Below are positions 43,901-56,989 of a stretch of DNA of 64,000 nucleotides, piece after piece (positions within the stretch are counted from its first letter, which is position 1; each line of letters starts with the position of its first letter). The DNA comes from Hermatobates lingyangjiaoensis (Eukaryota; Arthropoda; Insecta; Hemiptera; Hermatobatidae), in NCBI GenBank assembly GCA_026182355.1, contig JAPFBL010000116.1, positions 434,001 through 498,000 of the forward strand, read 5' to 3'. The translations under genes were made by a program, and so were the position numbers. The notes under the pieces were generated by a model. That model ran no database searches, had not been told where the DNA came from, and saw only the letters and a program-made list of their open reading frames with translations.

Positions 43901-46900
43901 AATTTATAATAATTAATTAGGAAAGCTTCAGTTAGAATATCAATTAAAATACATCATTATATTCAAAACCTGCATAATTGTGTAAGTAATTTTTAGTAAA
44001 GTAATTAGAGATTAAAAATTAATCAGAGCGGCTTCATTTGAAATAATATTTAAAAATCTCTTTATTCTACGCTGTCTTAATTGTGGGTGTAATTTCTTGT
44101 ATAGTGTAATTATAACATTTTAGATAAATCAGATTTGGAATATTAATTAAAAAAATTAATATATTTAAAACCTTACTCAATTTGGTGTTTACTGATATTG
44201 GGAATTTTAAATTACTCTAAGAAAGTTCAAGATTTTTTTCTAAAGAAACGTACTTGGCAGGCAGAATATTAGATATTCAATATACGAGTATTATAGATTA
44301 GGAGGAAGCTTTAATGTATTGAGCGTAAAAAAAAGGCAACAAATGAAAGGAAAAGGTGGACAATAAAGATTAAGTAAATTAAAGGGAGGGATGCTCAAAT
44401 ATTGACACTCGATCTTAAGAAGAACTCTTTAGCCCGGCACCCCTTGGTATAGCATCCATTACGGAAAGAGCACCCAACGGAGCACAAACTTTCAACACTG
44501 CCCATTCTTCTAGCAATATTGAAGGCAAATTGTTTTCACTAACAATTTAAATAAAGAAAAAAAACAACGTTTATTTTATGCTTATTTAAAAGTTAAATTC
44601 AAATAACCGTCTTACTAATGACCTTGCTGTGTCACGATATTCAGTGTAATGATGCATGCAAACCCAATAATAATGCCTTTAAAAAAAACCTTCGAAATAG
44701 TAACTTCCACTCTGATCTTACTTACACACTCCTGACATTAGTGTATCTTTAAACAAAAAAAACTTTAAACAAAAGAGTGACATTAAATACTCTTTAATAT
44801 ACGTATAGCACCTAAAAATAATCTGGAGAGATCTAACCTCAATTTTATGAAAGGTGGTATCATCAAACTCTTTGAAAATCAATTTAACTGCTTTAATTCT
44901 GCTATCGTAAAACGTATTATCAAAGTATGTGATAGAAGTGTAACGTATAGCGTGCGCACGAATTTGGTATACATACCAGTCTTCAAAAATAAAGATGTCA
45001 TCAAAATAATTTCACGGTTATACTCAGGAAAACACAAAACGAGTAATTCGTTAAAAATCTAGGAATCAAAGGTATCTTCATAATCTTGAAAGTCTGGTGA
45101 AAATAAAGAATTATATGGTTTCTTTATTTTATAATTACATCTATGAAAGTTATTGACCGGCAATGCAACATTTAATATTTCTTTTGTATTTGATGCATTA
45201 TCTTTTAATTATGTTCATAATCAGTTTGATATTTGTTTATACATTTTAAAGCAGAGTGTAAGCCGCTCTAGATTTTTTACTTTTGAATTAATCCGACTAG
45301 ATCTGCTTTTTTGGAATAATGCAAAACTGTATTGGTGAGTTCGTGAAAGATTGCTATATCTTGTGATTAAAAACAAGTCTCCAAATAAACTTGTCTTATA
45401 ATGAAAATCAAAAATGTACGTTTCTAACATGTAGGGTTCTTCTTCAACATTGGGTTAATCTACTTATTATTATATTTATCCATTTCTTCAGTAATATGTA
45501 AACACTACACAATGCCTGGTTGCATAAGTAAATAAGCCATATTCGTCACAACAGCCTAAGAAAATGGAAAAAATGATACTACTTGCTTATACTAATAAAT
45601 AGCACTTAATTATATTATAATATTTAACTTCTTTTGTGTGTAATATTCAATATAATAAAAAATTAATGAAATAATATGACAGTAATGAAATGTTTTGTTA
45701 CGTAATAAAATAAGATTATACTGAAACTTTTTCACAGTATGTTTATCAAAAAATTATTATATATATAAGTTTACTATTTAATAATATATATTGAATGTAT
45801 AAAAGTCGCTATTGTTAAAAAGAAATCTTGTAGAAATTTTAACGAAATTAGCTCTTTGAGAGAGAATAAAAACCTTTTCAGCGGGAGCAATCCAATTAAA
45901 AGCGGTGATGTAGGTTTTCAACATAGGAGTAAATATATGAAGGAACCACTGGGAGGCTTGGTGGAAACTCAATTTAACTTTTATAAAAAAAGAGAAAGAA
46001 AGAAAAAAAAGCAGGAGAACACTTGGAGAACTTGTGTCTTATCATACCTGCATTGGTCGAGACCAGGCCTCATCTCATTACTAATTGTTAATTAACAAAG
46101 TGTATAATACATTGTGTTTTTATGTGACAGGATTGGTCTTCTGAGTGATACCATCTAGCATAAATAAACATCCAGAGGAATCGTACAAATTAATTCTCTG
46201 CTCTCCTCAGTGCGCAGAAATGAAAATCAAGGGTTTAATCTAAAAAGCATGAACTAAACTATACACAAAAAAATCTTCTGTGAGACACCACACCACCTGC
46301 ATTTACGTCATAATACAAACGCATTTAAAAAAATTATAAATATAAATCCATATTTAAAAATATAAATAAATATAAAGACATCTATATAAATAAAAGAGAA
46401 TTTGTGACTGTCTGTTATTTACAACTGACTCATTTCAATATATCGTTACGTTTTATACATCAGAGAAACCGAATCCTCTCTTAGAAAAATTTCTGACCCT
46501 TTAACTGTTTGTATAAAAATTTTTGTAATTTGTAATCTCAGCCACCATATTGATTAGCTTGCTGAAACTTTGAGAGTAGATTTGTGCATGACGAACTTAA
46601 AATCTAAGATTTGGATGGACTGAAAATTCAATGTTGAAGGGATGGTATGGACTTTTAAGCTGTGTTTAGTGAGCAACATAGACATTATTTTGAAAATAAA
46701 AATATACAGGTATTTATTTTTTAATTTTTGATGAAAAGATAACTGACAAGATCTTTCCCGGAGTTCAAGATCTACTATGTTTACTCCAGTTATAAAGAAT
46801 AACTGGCTTTATGAACGAATAATTCTCACAGCTACTAATGAGCAGGCAGGAAAATTAACAAACAAGTTCTTACACTATATCAAGCCAAAGAAAGAACCTA

Positions 46901-47149
46901 CAAGTCAGTAAACAGTGTGATTAGTAATCAGGAAGCAGTGCATAATTAAACTAAATTTCTTGACTCTGCAACTACGCCTGGACTTCCTACATCATGACTG
47001 GGTGTTGTGTTTATATCACGTAAACTATTGATTCCATTTCAATTCGAATAGTTGCAATTTCCTGACAGCGTCTGTTTCGCGATCACAGTAAATAAGCCAC
47101 AAAGGCAAGCTCCATCTAATGCAGTAATTGAGCCGACTGAGACCTAGTG
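40996..47149. other. Intergenic DNA, no supported gene
   Basis: About 6 kb of AT-rich DNA without a recognised gene, RNA or transposon. 41140-41230 contains short GGTTGGAG direct repeats. 43850-44170 is rich in AATTAATT. Minus-strand ORF 41528-41785 has a GC-richer middle (about 41640-41770), and plus-strand ORF 44847-45062 is open for 71 codons. I recognise no domain in either and leave both uncalled. Confidence 0.35.
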
Positions 47150-47338
47150 TTTCCCGCATGGTCAACTGTATGTTGCTTGCTCAAGAGTCAGAGGTTCTAA
47201 CTCTCTGTTCTCCACGCTCATTAAGGATAGATAGCTAATATGGTGTACACAGAGGTACTTACTTAACATTGTACTAATAATGATATTTTCTACTATTTTA
47301 TAATTTGAAATATTTTGGAATTTCATATCATACATTAC
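47150..47338. repeat. Dispersed repeat, copy 2 (first copy at 22965)
   Basis: GCATGGTCAACTGTATGTTG, AGAGTCAGAGGTTC, AATATGGTGTACACAGAG and TAATGATATTTTCTACTA occur in the same order and strand as at 22965-23165. The two copies differ by scattered substitutions and small indels. Confidence 0.7.
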
Positions 47339-48087
47339 AGAAACCATAATATTATTATTATAAATTTTAAATACAATAAAGTTAGCAATCTCCTCCTTCT
47401 ATGGATGCTGATTACCAAAAACATCACAATGAAAAAGAAACCAACAAGGTAAAAAATTCTCTAAACCAAACAAAAAAGATGAATAAAAAGTTCAATTTTT
47501 GCGTCACTAAACCATTTATTATAATAAAACTTAATTGAATCACGGCAAAAAATTTGTTATTAATTAAGCTAGAAAACAACTTCTGAGTAAAAAAACAGAG
47601 CAGTCTATGAACAGAATATTTTTCTTATTGATCATTAAGTGCAAACAAATTGGTTAACAATTTTATATATTAGAGGTAATAAGAAATAAAAAAAGGGTTA
47701 CAAAGTTATTAAATATTTTAGCAGTCTGTCTTTATTTTATAACAACTGACATATATTTCTTAGGAACATATGAATTTTTGTAAGAATAGCTGGTCGATGC
47801 TTGGCTTGGAAAGTAAGGTTACTGCACCAGTCACTGAAGCATAAATCCCCTAAACTTTGTCTGCATGTGTTGTCACCAATTACCTATTTTTTTCTTTAAC
47901 AGTAAAAACCAGTTTCAAATTTTGACGACATATGCAATTTGAGTTCCTCTAAATCAAGTTTACTATTTCTACTTTACATTAAGGAAAGGATAGCATTACG
48001 AAAATAAAGTCAATACTAAAAATATGTGCGATTTATTTGTTTTGAAGTCCACTAATATATCCATTTTAATATTTATTTAACGATAAA

Positions 48088-48120
48088 AAGATTTCACGTG
48101 TTTATGTGAAATCTTTATAT
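48088..48120 (+). repeat. Tail-only remnant of a family-A element
   Basis: AAGATTTCACGTGTTTATGT then GAAATCTTTAT is exactly the extra tail seen on one side of the family-A foldbacks, here with no arm sequence attached. The tail is itself a hairpin (ATTTCAC/GTGAAAT). Confidence 0.6.
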
Positions 48121-48849
48121 CTACTAATTACAGAATATAGGTAAAATAAGTATTTCTTCCAAACTTTCCTATTATAGAACACCACCAATCAAGACCTTAT
48201 GTAAAACAATTACCTTGCAGCTCTGAATTTAACATTAATGGCCTAAAGTAAACAGAAGAAAACATCAAGTTTTAAAGTAAAAATAAAGTATAAAACTGGC
48301 CTTACAAGAACATCTGCATACCTGACGTGTAAATGTCAAAGGGTAAAGAAATAGCCACCGCACATCTTTCATTTTCATAACATCACATAGAAACATGTTT
48401 CTAATGACAGTACATCAAGACCTTACAAAACACAGCTGAAGTCTTATTATTTTATTTCCATTTCTTAATATCATGCTGTTCTAGGTAAACAGCGAAACTG
48501 TAGCGACGTTATTAGATTATATAAATTATAGCACTCAGAAAGCCCTAACAAAGCAACGCAACAATTCAAAACAAATTCTTTCCTCATAAAGTTAACAGCA
48601 CAAAATATATGATCCTATCATTATTTTTACATCGATATTGGATTGTTTATTTGTAACAAGTCTATATGATATTTATGCTATACCATTTATAAATTTCAAT
48701 TTTGAGATGATAATAATAATAATAATAATGTAAATTGTGTCTTTTCTTGCCAGAAGTTCTTGAAATGACATTTGTTTTTCTCAGATATTTGGGTTAAGGG
48801 GTCAGAAGGTGTCTCCAGAATATTGACACAGCTCAGTTCAAAGTATTGG

Positions 48850-48863
48850 AGGGGGGGGGGGGG
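48850..48863. repeat. Poly-G run
   Basis: About 14 consecutive G residues on the plus strand. Its length may be inexact because homopolymers are error-prone. Confidence 0.9.
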
Positions 48864-49844
48864 CTTGTTTTCCATGCGTGTTTATCAATTCCACGTAAAA
48901 ACAAGTTTTTAAGCACGCAAACAAACCTTTCCTAGTCCTATACTTTCTTGAGAGCGACAAAAACAGGGAAATTGTATTTTGTTTTTCAAAGAGATAGGAC
49001 CAATGGTACAATGTGTAACGATGCCATTACACTGAATCCGTGTGACCTCTAATTTAGAGAACATAAATGAAAACAGTACTGGTCAATGCCCTATAATATT
49101 AAAAAATAACAGTATACAGTGGGTGAAGTGATCTCAGTATTAGGTTAAAAACAATACACTTAAAATAGTTTTGGCATCAGGAATTGCTTATAAAACGCGA
49201 TATGTACAACGAATAAGTTAATTCTGTAGTAACAGGGGTATGGAAGTGTAATACAACATAGTTTTAGCATCTATCTGTATGTTGCTATCAAAAAAAAATT
49301 TTTAGTGATAGACTGACCGTCATATATTCTGAAACTATAAAGAAACAAAGCGACCTAGATATATATACGTATCATTGACGTACTACACATGTTCATTGAG
49401 TAATGAAGTGACCTTTTTATAACAGGTTGCGTTATTTCTAATCATTTTTTTACCACTTTTCAGTAAACGAAACAACAATCATATTTATGATAGTCATATG
49501 ATATTCACGATACCTCATAATAATCACGAGCACTATATGGAACATTTTATATCAGGTCATGTCTAAATAGAACTCTGTAAAATTCGCTTATAGACATTGA
49601 AACCAAATGAATGACTGTCTATCTGTGCGTTTGTTTGTTCTACAGAAACTATCAAATAACACCAAATTTGAAGGAGAGTTCTCTTTCAACAAAACTTCGT
49701 GTAAAATTCTCTAAAATGCATTCCGTTATAACATAATTAAAAAAAAAAGTTATTGTACTAGAATCTTTGTCAGCACATTTTTCTATCATCTTATTTCCTG
49801 TGTAACGACTTGTAATGTGGTCTCAGAATTCATCTGGGCACACT

Positions 49845-50050
49845 TTTTATAGGAGAGGACGCTAAGCCGTCAGTCCCGAGCCTGCACGATGTCAGGTGCA
49901 TGTTAAAGAACCCTACTCTAAATGCACTTAAGTCAGGCAAAATTTCGAGCTCCTAACGTATAATGTGCTTTGTGTGGTATCACAAAGGGCTAATTTTTGG
50001 CCTATGATTGTTCTCTTATGGGACTGCCACTGGAACCAAGACTAACCCAG
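49845..50050 (+). repeat. SINE-like repeat copy, nearly complete 3' part
   Basis: Plus-strand order: AGGACGCTAAGCCGTC, CCCGAGCCTGCACGATGTCA, TAAATGCACTTAAGTC, GGCAAAATTTCGAGCTCCTA, GTGGTATCACAAAGGGCTAA, GGACTGCCACTGGAACC, ending ACTAACCC. The terminal part matches the 2230 copy up to its CCTAA run, which is eroded to ACTAACCC here. It is the most complete copy for deriving a consensus. Confidence 0.7.
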
Positions 50051-52876
50051 CAATATTAAAATTAAACAGAAAGTTTAATTGGTATTTCATGAGTTTAATA
50101 CTTACTTTTACCACCATGACTGATAACAACATTTGCACGACATGTATATTAAAGTAAATTAAGTAATTAAATCAGATATCAATGACTTAATAATAGGTTG
50201 ACTTAGAGTAAATTTGAATGTTGAACATTCCATTTTTGTTTAATTTTATGTTCCTTTTTTTGACCTATGTTACTTTGCGGTTTGTTTTAAATAGATTTGT
50301 CTTAGTTTTAATGATATTTCATTAATTTCTTGAATGATCTAATAATATCAATGTTCACATTTTATTTTATGCTAGTTCGTGATTTTAAAAATAGTAAATG
50401 GTAATCAATGACAATTCAGTGATATGCTATCCTATAGAATTCTGGATAGTGTGATTAGAGTAAAATTATCACATAACTGTGAGATTATTACACCTCACCT
50501 CAAGCAAATTAATGAAGTTCTTAAAACTTTCTATGGACTGTCGTACTGCTATTAGTTCCATATATTTTTAAATAAAAGCGCCATCGGTCTTTCAACAAAG
50601 CGCGTTGTAATTTAATGAAACAACTTATTATTATAGGCTGTCAAGTACCTTTTTTGTCAAATTTACATACATGCTGATGAAATTTGTATAATTGCAAGAA
50701 ATATACGCTTCATAAAGCTGAATGTGAGAAAATATGGTTGACAGTAAACAAAATTACAGTTGAATACACTAGGGTGAACGCAAAAACGAATGTAATAAAT
50801 ACTCAGAAACCGGAGACGGAAACGGAATATAGTCGCTTTGTAAAGGTAAAGTCTAATTGCAAAATGTAGATTCTTGCAGAGGTAGATAAAAGAATAATGG
50901 TTTGAAGTCGTGCCTGCCACACCAGCATAAAGATGTTTGTTTTCTCCTTCTTTATTGGTAAGCAAATGTAAAGTAAATTTATTCAAAGCAATTATTAAAC
51001 TATTAAGTTCAAGAGCTCTGAAACATGGATTCTAACATTGTTTATCTCTGATAAACATTCTTGAAATTAGCATTCAAGAAAATATGTGGAGCACTATGTC
51101 AATAGAGTTGCAGTATGAGGGTAATATGATACAATTATCTAAGGTAAGACAAGTGGAATGACTGGAGTATCCAATGAAGCTGAGTGGTGAAAATCAGATG
51201 TCAATGATTTTGATAATAGGCTTACTTGTAGTCAAATTGAATGTAAACCAATAAAGAACTTGTTTGTAAAGCTAGAAAAGTTTTTAAAAAGAAAATGTGT
51301 TTTCCATCCAAAAAAAGAGATTAAGTTATCACTCAATAAGGAGATAGCTCTAAAATGTAGAGATTCATTTGCCTATTCTTGTGGTGACATTTGAACCAGA
51401 GGGGCTGTTCCTCTGGGGACACATTTGCGAAAACTGCTTCCGCTGTAGTACTGTAGATTTGCGAATATCTTGGGAAATATATAGGCAAAAGGTAGGAAAC
51501 ATTGGTTTTCTTAAAAAAATTAGGTACATTTTTTCTACTTGGCAACTCAATAACAAGTTATAATCATTCTACCAACATTGATGCAGGATTTTTTAATTTT
51601 TTGTTTTATAAACCCATGACGAAGATTGTTATTTTTACCAGAGGTTCAGAAGATATTCTATTTTTTTTTTAGAGGTTTCAGATATATATTTCGGGGGTGA
51701 TTGGAAACATTGCAATTGTATAATTTTTTTTTTCTGTTTTATATATACTAGTTATGCAAAGCCGATGAACTAAGAAACGAAATTAGTTTTAACTCATCAA
51801 ATGACTTCATTAAGAACATATTTTTAGATTCACCAGCCGTAGTTAGTGTTGGGAAATTATCAAACAGCTTGCACCTTGTGAATTTCTTTTTTCATGTTAA
51901 CAACGTGATTTTTTATTTCCACAGAGTAGCTGACTGAAAGAGTCAATAGCGAAAAAGTAATGACTCAAAACTGTAGTTACATCTTACTAACAACTTGTAT
52001 TTATTTTAACCTTAACAAACTTATTTGTTTTTGTATTTAAATAAAATTCTGATCGGAGAAATATTTTTTTGGTTGCAGGTTTACTGAGATACCGTTTTTC
52101 TTTGTGTACTCATGAATATGTCAGAGGGGAAATGATAATGGATATTTAAAGCCAAGGAGAATATGATGCTGGGGAAGCGGTTGAAAATGTATATTTTGAG
52201 CTCGGTGTCAGAAGCAGGGTATTGGCTAATGCAAGGGAAAGTTAGCCTGGACGTCACTCATCTGCCATCCCTCGAATCATGCCTTCAAATAATAAATCAC
52301 ACCCTATGAAGGACTGCCTCAAGCCTCCTGCCCTTGCCCTACGGGCCAAACACCCCGACTTGCCCATCCAGTCAAACCCCTCAACAGAATACTTCATCAG
52401 TCAAGAAACAATAACTAATAACATCTTTCAAGTAATTTTGAAGATTGTACATTAAAGTTCCAAATTTTCAACACAAACTTAGAAATCTTAACTGAACATA
52501 CTTTTCACACGCTAAATTGTAACACTCCTGTCACCTTAAAGACACGCTTGTATTAAACTCATTCAATATTTCATTTCCACTTCTAGATACAATCTTACTT
52601 CAACCATTCAATCTCAAACCCTTATAACTACAATAGGATATTTAAGTATTTACATAACATGAACAGCTGTTCCATTTTTGTAATACGTTACTTCAACCAC
52701 ATCTTCTTCAGGAATAAAGCACTACACTTTACTTTATTTTTTAAGATCCTTCATCTGTTATAGAACGTACTTTATATTGGTTTATCAATTGTGTCTTTTG
52801 TTGTCATTATGAGGAGTGAATCTATCTCAAAGTATAGCTTAGAACCAAATGTACTATTTTATATTCCTTTGATTTG

Positions 52877-52880
<4 letters not shown>
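50051..52880. other. Intergenic DNA, nothing recognised
   Basis: No supported gene. 52230-52400 is clearly GC-richer and pyrimidine-biased and may be an unknown repeat. The ORFs at 50663-50986 and 51333-51563 have no recognised domain and overlap each other on opposite strands. Confidence 0.4.

Positions 52881-52934
<54 letters not shown>
52881..52934. repeat. (TA)n microsatellite
   Basis: Pure TA tract at the tailed side of the next foldback. Confidence 0.95.
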
Positions 52935-52939
<5 letters not shown>

Positions 52940-53122
52940 CATAAACACGTGAAATAACAATCAATAATCAAACAAAATATGAAATAGGAAAACAAGACTA
53001 CGATCTTACAACTGTAACAAGCGCTCTTCGTCAGAGTTGTGTGTTTGACTCTGACGAAGACCGCTTGTTACGGCTGAAAGATCTTAGTCTTGTTTTCCCA
53101 TGTCATATTGTGGTTTGATCAT

Positions 53123-53124
<2 letters not shown>
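52935..53124 (-). mobile_element. Foldback element of PLE end family A
   Basis: The tail is on the left (TTCACATAAACACGTGAAAT), and the right arm ends GATCATTGAT in (TA)n. Both arms lack a few bases relative to the family (AAATAGG for AAATGGG, TGTCATATTG at the right). The right core CTGACGAAGACCGCTTGTTA is intact; the left is diverged. (TA)n bounds both sides. Confidence 0.82.

Positions 53125-53171
<47 letters not shown>
53125..53171. repeat. (TA)n microsatellite
   Basis: Pure TA tract shared by the family-A foldback on the left and the family-J foldback on the right. Confidence 0.95.
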
Positions 53172-53175
<4 letters not shown>

Positions 53176-53357
53176 GTTAAACTGAATTGCCTTAATCAAA
53201 CATACCTTTCTTTTGAGCAGTTTATCATATTTTCTTGATAATTTCAAATCAATTTGATTTAGTTGGTGAAAACTGCTCAAAAGAAAGGTATGTTTGATAA
53301 GATAATTCAGTTTAACACAATTTGTATAAAAGAAGGTCTGCTCCCTATTTATATTAA
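53172..53357 (+). mobile_element. Foldback element, family J
   Basis: The arms, at about 53172-53228 and 53266-53320, are strong inverted repeats: GTTAAACTGAATTGCC and AAACATACCTTTCTTTTGAG on the left, with near-exact inverses on the right. After the right arm, a segment of about 37 nt (TTTGTATAAAAGAAGGTCTG and on, to 53357) has no counterpart on the left. This gives the same one-sided-tail layout as families A, B and I. It is bordered by (TA)n on the left and TA-rich DNA on the right. No hammerhead-like core or coding sequence is obvious. Confidence 0.65.
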
Positions 53358-53394
53358 TATATATATACATATATAATATATATATATATATATG

Positions 53395-53447
<53 letters not shown>
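53395..53447. repeat. (TA)n microsatellite
   Basis: TA tract running into a family-E PLE end. The ORF 53119-53484 reads through the two TA tracts and the foldback. Confidence 0.95.
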
Positions 53448-53452
<5 letters not shown>

Positions 53453-53560
53453 GATTCTGAAAGGACATACATAACATAAATCACAAAAGCTCACTACTAT
53501 ATTTCGATTTCCTCATCATCAGGAAGATAGATGTGAGTCACTCCAAAATTACTAGTTTAT
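53448..53560 (-). repeat. PLE terminal fragment, family E
   Basis: On the minus strand: TTCCTGATGATGAGGAAAT, then CGAAATATAGTAGTGAGC, and an interior GAGTGACTCACATCTATC segment, as at 39343-39480. The stem between CTGATGA and GAAA is weaker here. Confidence 0.55.
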
Positions 53561-54733
53561 TGAAAGATCTTACTCATTTTTTTATTTTTTACTGTAGTTT
53601 AGATGTTCATTTTTGTTTCATGTCCTCATAGTGAATTTTTTTTTCATATACATACTGATTCTTTTAGCAGTCAATTATATAACTAAAACTAAGTCAACTA
53701 TATAACTAAGTCAATTATATTACAAAAACTTAATAAAACTCTCAGATGCAAACTCCATAATATGTTTAATACTTGAAATAACAATATCATTCAAATATAA
53801 TATTTAAATAATAGATAGAAATGTATTAAAATTAAAAAGCTCAATTACATTGAAAACGCCTAAAATAACCGTAAGAAATAATTTAAAATTTGAAGCATTA
53901 AAATAACAATAACATACTAGCTGATTTCATTGAAAACACTAAAAACTTATAAAATAAAGTTTATTATTTCGAAGGATTGATATAAAAATAATATACAGGC
54001 TCAAAATAATAGTATTTTATTTAAAACTATAGTTAATACTTTAATCAGTTATTATATTTAAAAAATCTATTAATCCTTTGTTTTCAGTGAATACACGACG
54101 GTGTGAACTCGTTTGCGCACCCCTTTCATGGATATTTTACATTAAAAGCTTTCACACTGTCTCATTATAAAGTATAAAGATAGCTTAACTTCCATGTACT
54201 AGAGTTCTCCATTACCACCTGAAGAGATGCTGGCGATTTACAACCTCATTAACCCATAATGCCTGATGATTATATCTCCTTTCATGCCCTAAACAAATAA
54301 ATTCCCCTTTTCCATTTTGTTTTTATAATAATTAAATGACTCGTTAGGCATAAATGAATCTTCTTAATGATTTGTTAAATAACAAAAAATATTTTAGACA
54401 ATTAAATTATGTATTCCATTCTATATCAATTGTATGCTCATTATGTATTTGTTTTATGTATTCCTGATTATATAATAATACGGTTGATTTATACGTAACC
54501 TAATTATACAGTTTATATTAACAAATGAAATATCTGGCTTACCCTGGATTGGTCAGGGAATCCCAGCATAATTTTCGAACGCTGCCTACTAACTCCCAGA
54601 TGAGCGAACACTGTAAGATGATCATTTAATTTATTTATGTAAATTATCTAACGTATGTAATCTTAAAAATATGATTATATATGTAATTACATGTAAGGAA
54701 ATATTTTTATATTTACAAATGAAAACATGAAAC
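53561..54733. other. AT-rich intergenic DNA, nothing recognised
   Basis: No gene or repeat recognised. Confidence 0.4.
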
Positions 54734-54742
54734 AAATTGTAT

Positions 54743-54879
54743 ATATTCTGAGGTAAAATGGGTAAACAAACAAAAGTCTCTCCACACAAATGCATTCATT
54801 TGTTTGGAGACTTTTGTTTCTTTACCCATTTTACCTCAGAATGAGTAAATACCACACAATTACGGATTGTACAACTAAT
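54743..54879 (+). mobile_element. Small foldback element, family I, with 9-bp TSD
   Basis: The long inverted arms (about 54745-54788 and 54797-54842) contain CTGAGGTAAAATGGGTAAA and AAACAAAAGTCTC with their inverses. The right end alone carries the tail of about 37 nt (AGTAAATACCACACAATTAC and on). The 9-bp direct repeat AAATTGTAT flanks it exactly (54734-54742 and 54880-54888). Tail and outer arm match 30088-30184 in the opposite orientation. The inner arm here is longer, showing that members differ by internal deletion. Confidence 0.8.
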
Positions 54880-54888
54880 AAATTGTAT

Positions 54889-56989
54889 CTAGTTAAAAAT
54901 AAATAAAATTATTTCAAGTTATTGTTTCCTTGACCAGAATCACTAATAAATAATTTTCTTCTTTTCAAAATTTGGTCAGAGTTAGTTATTATAAATCAAA
55001 TAACTGATCAAATAAAAAAATTAAAGACCTGTGGATATCTTGAAAGCAAGGAGACTTTGCTGCAGAGAGGCAGATGTTTCGGGACACTCAACACATCATA
55101 GAAAAAACTTTTACCGCTGGAACCAGCAAAAGTGCTGAGCTTCTTGGAGGCGTTGAAGCTAACTGCTGGGGTACTTTAGTACATAACAGGGGAAGTACAA
55201 TAGTTTTTTTTTTAAGACGCAGTGCTAAGTCACCCTCAAATAATAATAAAAAAAAATGTCTTGAAAGAAAGACGAAACGTTGGCGAAGAGGTGATACTTA
55301 GTAACCATACCTGACCAAAACTCTAGAAGAAGAAAAGTATTTATTAAACTTATTTCAGTCATGATTTTGTATTTCTCATGATAACCTGAAAAAAATCTTA
55401 ACTGTTGAACTTGATTTTATAATATAATTTATTTTTATTTCATACAAATATCTTGGAACTATATTTTATTTTGAAACATAAGTTTCCTATTTTTTTTTTG
55501 GTGGAACTCTAGAATTCTATGAAAAACATTTTGGAGCTCAATGACATGAATTCCTACTATGCGATCTATTTATAAATAGAAGAAATATTAAGTTCTTTTA
55601 TATGTGATGTCTAGAAGAGTTAGTTTAGTTACTTCACTAAGAATAATGATTCCAACAAACGTTGTAGAAAATAAATTTTTAATGATACAATGTTCTTCCA
55701 GATTTTATCTAAAGTTATCAATATTTAAAATATTCTGATATCAACTCTTATAAATATATCTTATTCCTTTCGTAAAGTTAGACGGACATTCCTGAAAGCT
55801 GCTTCACGTGAAGGTCTCAAGATCTATGAACAAAACTAAACCTTGAGTTTAAGTCTCATTGACACGCAGGGAGTAAAACCAGTTAAACTTATTTAAAAAT
55901 ATGCAAATTGTTGTAATTTAGATTTAGTTTTTTCTAAGCAAAAGAAATGGGTACTACTATGCATGATTCCTACCCTTATTTTCTGTTCCTACCTCAATAT
56001 GGGAATATACAGAAATATGGGATGATTCCTAACAAACCTTCTATCTGTTGTATCAATTAATCTTATTAATTTACCAATTCAAATTATATAAACGTACATT
56101 TAAATTATATATTGTTAATCACTTAGAGTTATTGTGTATAATTTGTTTTGTATAAATTTGATTAACAAGTTCACTTAAATGTATTTACATGCAATAGAAT
56201 TGTATATACTTATATTTAAATAGTAATAGTATATTTTTTATAGTAGTCGAAATAATTAAGTAACAATTCTTAAATATTATTCATTCCATTTTTTCAATCT
56301 TATTAATGCATGTAGTATGTAAAATGGAGAATGCAGAAATAAACATTTTATAAACAAAAAGCACGTTTTTTGTTGCTCAAAGTTCGTTTTGTTTATTTTT
56401 TTGTATGTTTCATAATTTAGAATAAATTAGTGACAAGAAGTAAGTTTCACCTATCCTCCTTTGGTAGAAATCACCTCAAACATGAAAAAGAGGGTAGGAA
56501 TCACGCTATTTAGGCGCCAGGAAATGTTTTCTAGTAACAAGGTAGCAACTATATCTGCAGTTTGTATTTTAAATTTTATTTGCATGGAAAATAATATATA
56601 ACTTTATTAATGCCCCTTAATAACTCTATACCAAAGACCGATGTGCCAGCGCTCATCAATGCCTCTCTGCAAATTGTATAAAATAAGGAATATATGAGAA
56701 GCAAGATTTTCACAATTTGGCTTAATTAAAGGCAACACATTTTGCAGAAATTAATACTCGGGTAAATATTATCAGATATGTCTGGGGAATGTTTATTTAG
56801 TACCGTGAGATTTCTTGTAAGGTAGATGAGGATAATCGAGCATTTATGTTAAATAAATTCACACGTGTGAAATAAGTAAAGCGTATCTTGACATAAATTC
56901 AAACCAGCGCTAGCATATCTCACATCTGCACAGAATTCAATGTTACACCCTGTAGCTGACTTTTAATCTAAGTTCAATAAAATGTCTTC
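54889..56989. other. Intergenic DNA, nothing recognised
   Basis: No supported gene. The ORF at 55074-55301 opens with a non-ATG codon and crosses A-rich runs. Near 55255-55285 the sequence GAAAGACGAAACGTTGG resembles a PLE end but lacks the CTGANGA half. Confidence 0.4.

Larger units (their letters stand above)
47339..49840. other. Intergenic DNA, nothing recognised apart from small repeats
   Basis: No gene recognised. It includes the family-A tail remnant at 48091, a short (ATA)n at 48710-48730, and a run of about 14 G at 48850-48863, which is unusual in so AT-rich a context. Confidence 0.4.

Noticed and set aside
44847..45062. 71-codon plus-strand ORF
   Set aside because: No recognised motif. 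A length like this is expected by chance in 64 kb.
53119..53484. 121-codon minus-strand ORF
   Set aside because: It is Tyr-Ile repeats from two (TA)n tracts joined through the family-J foldback.
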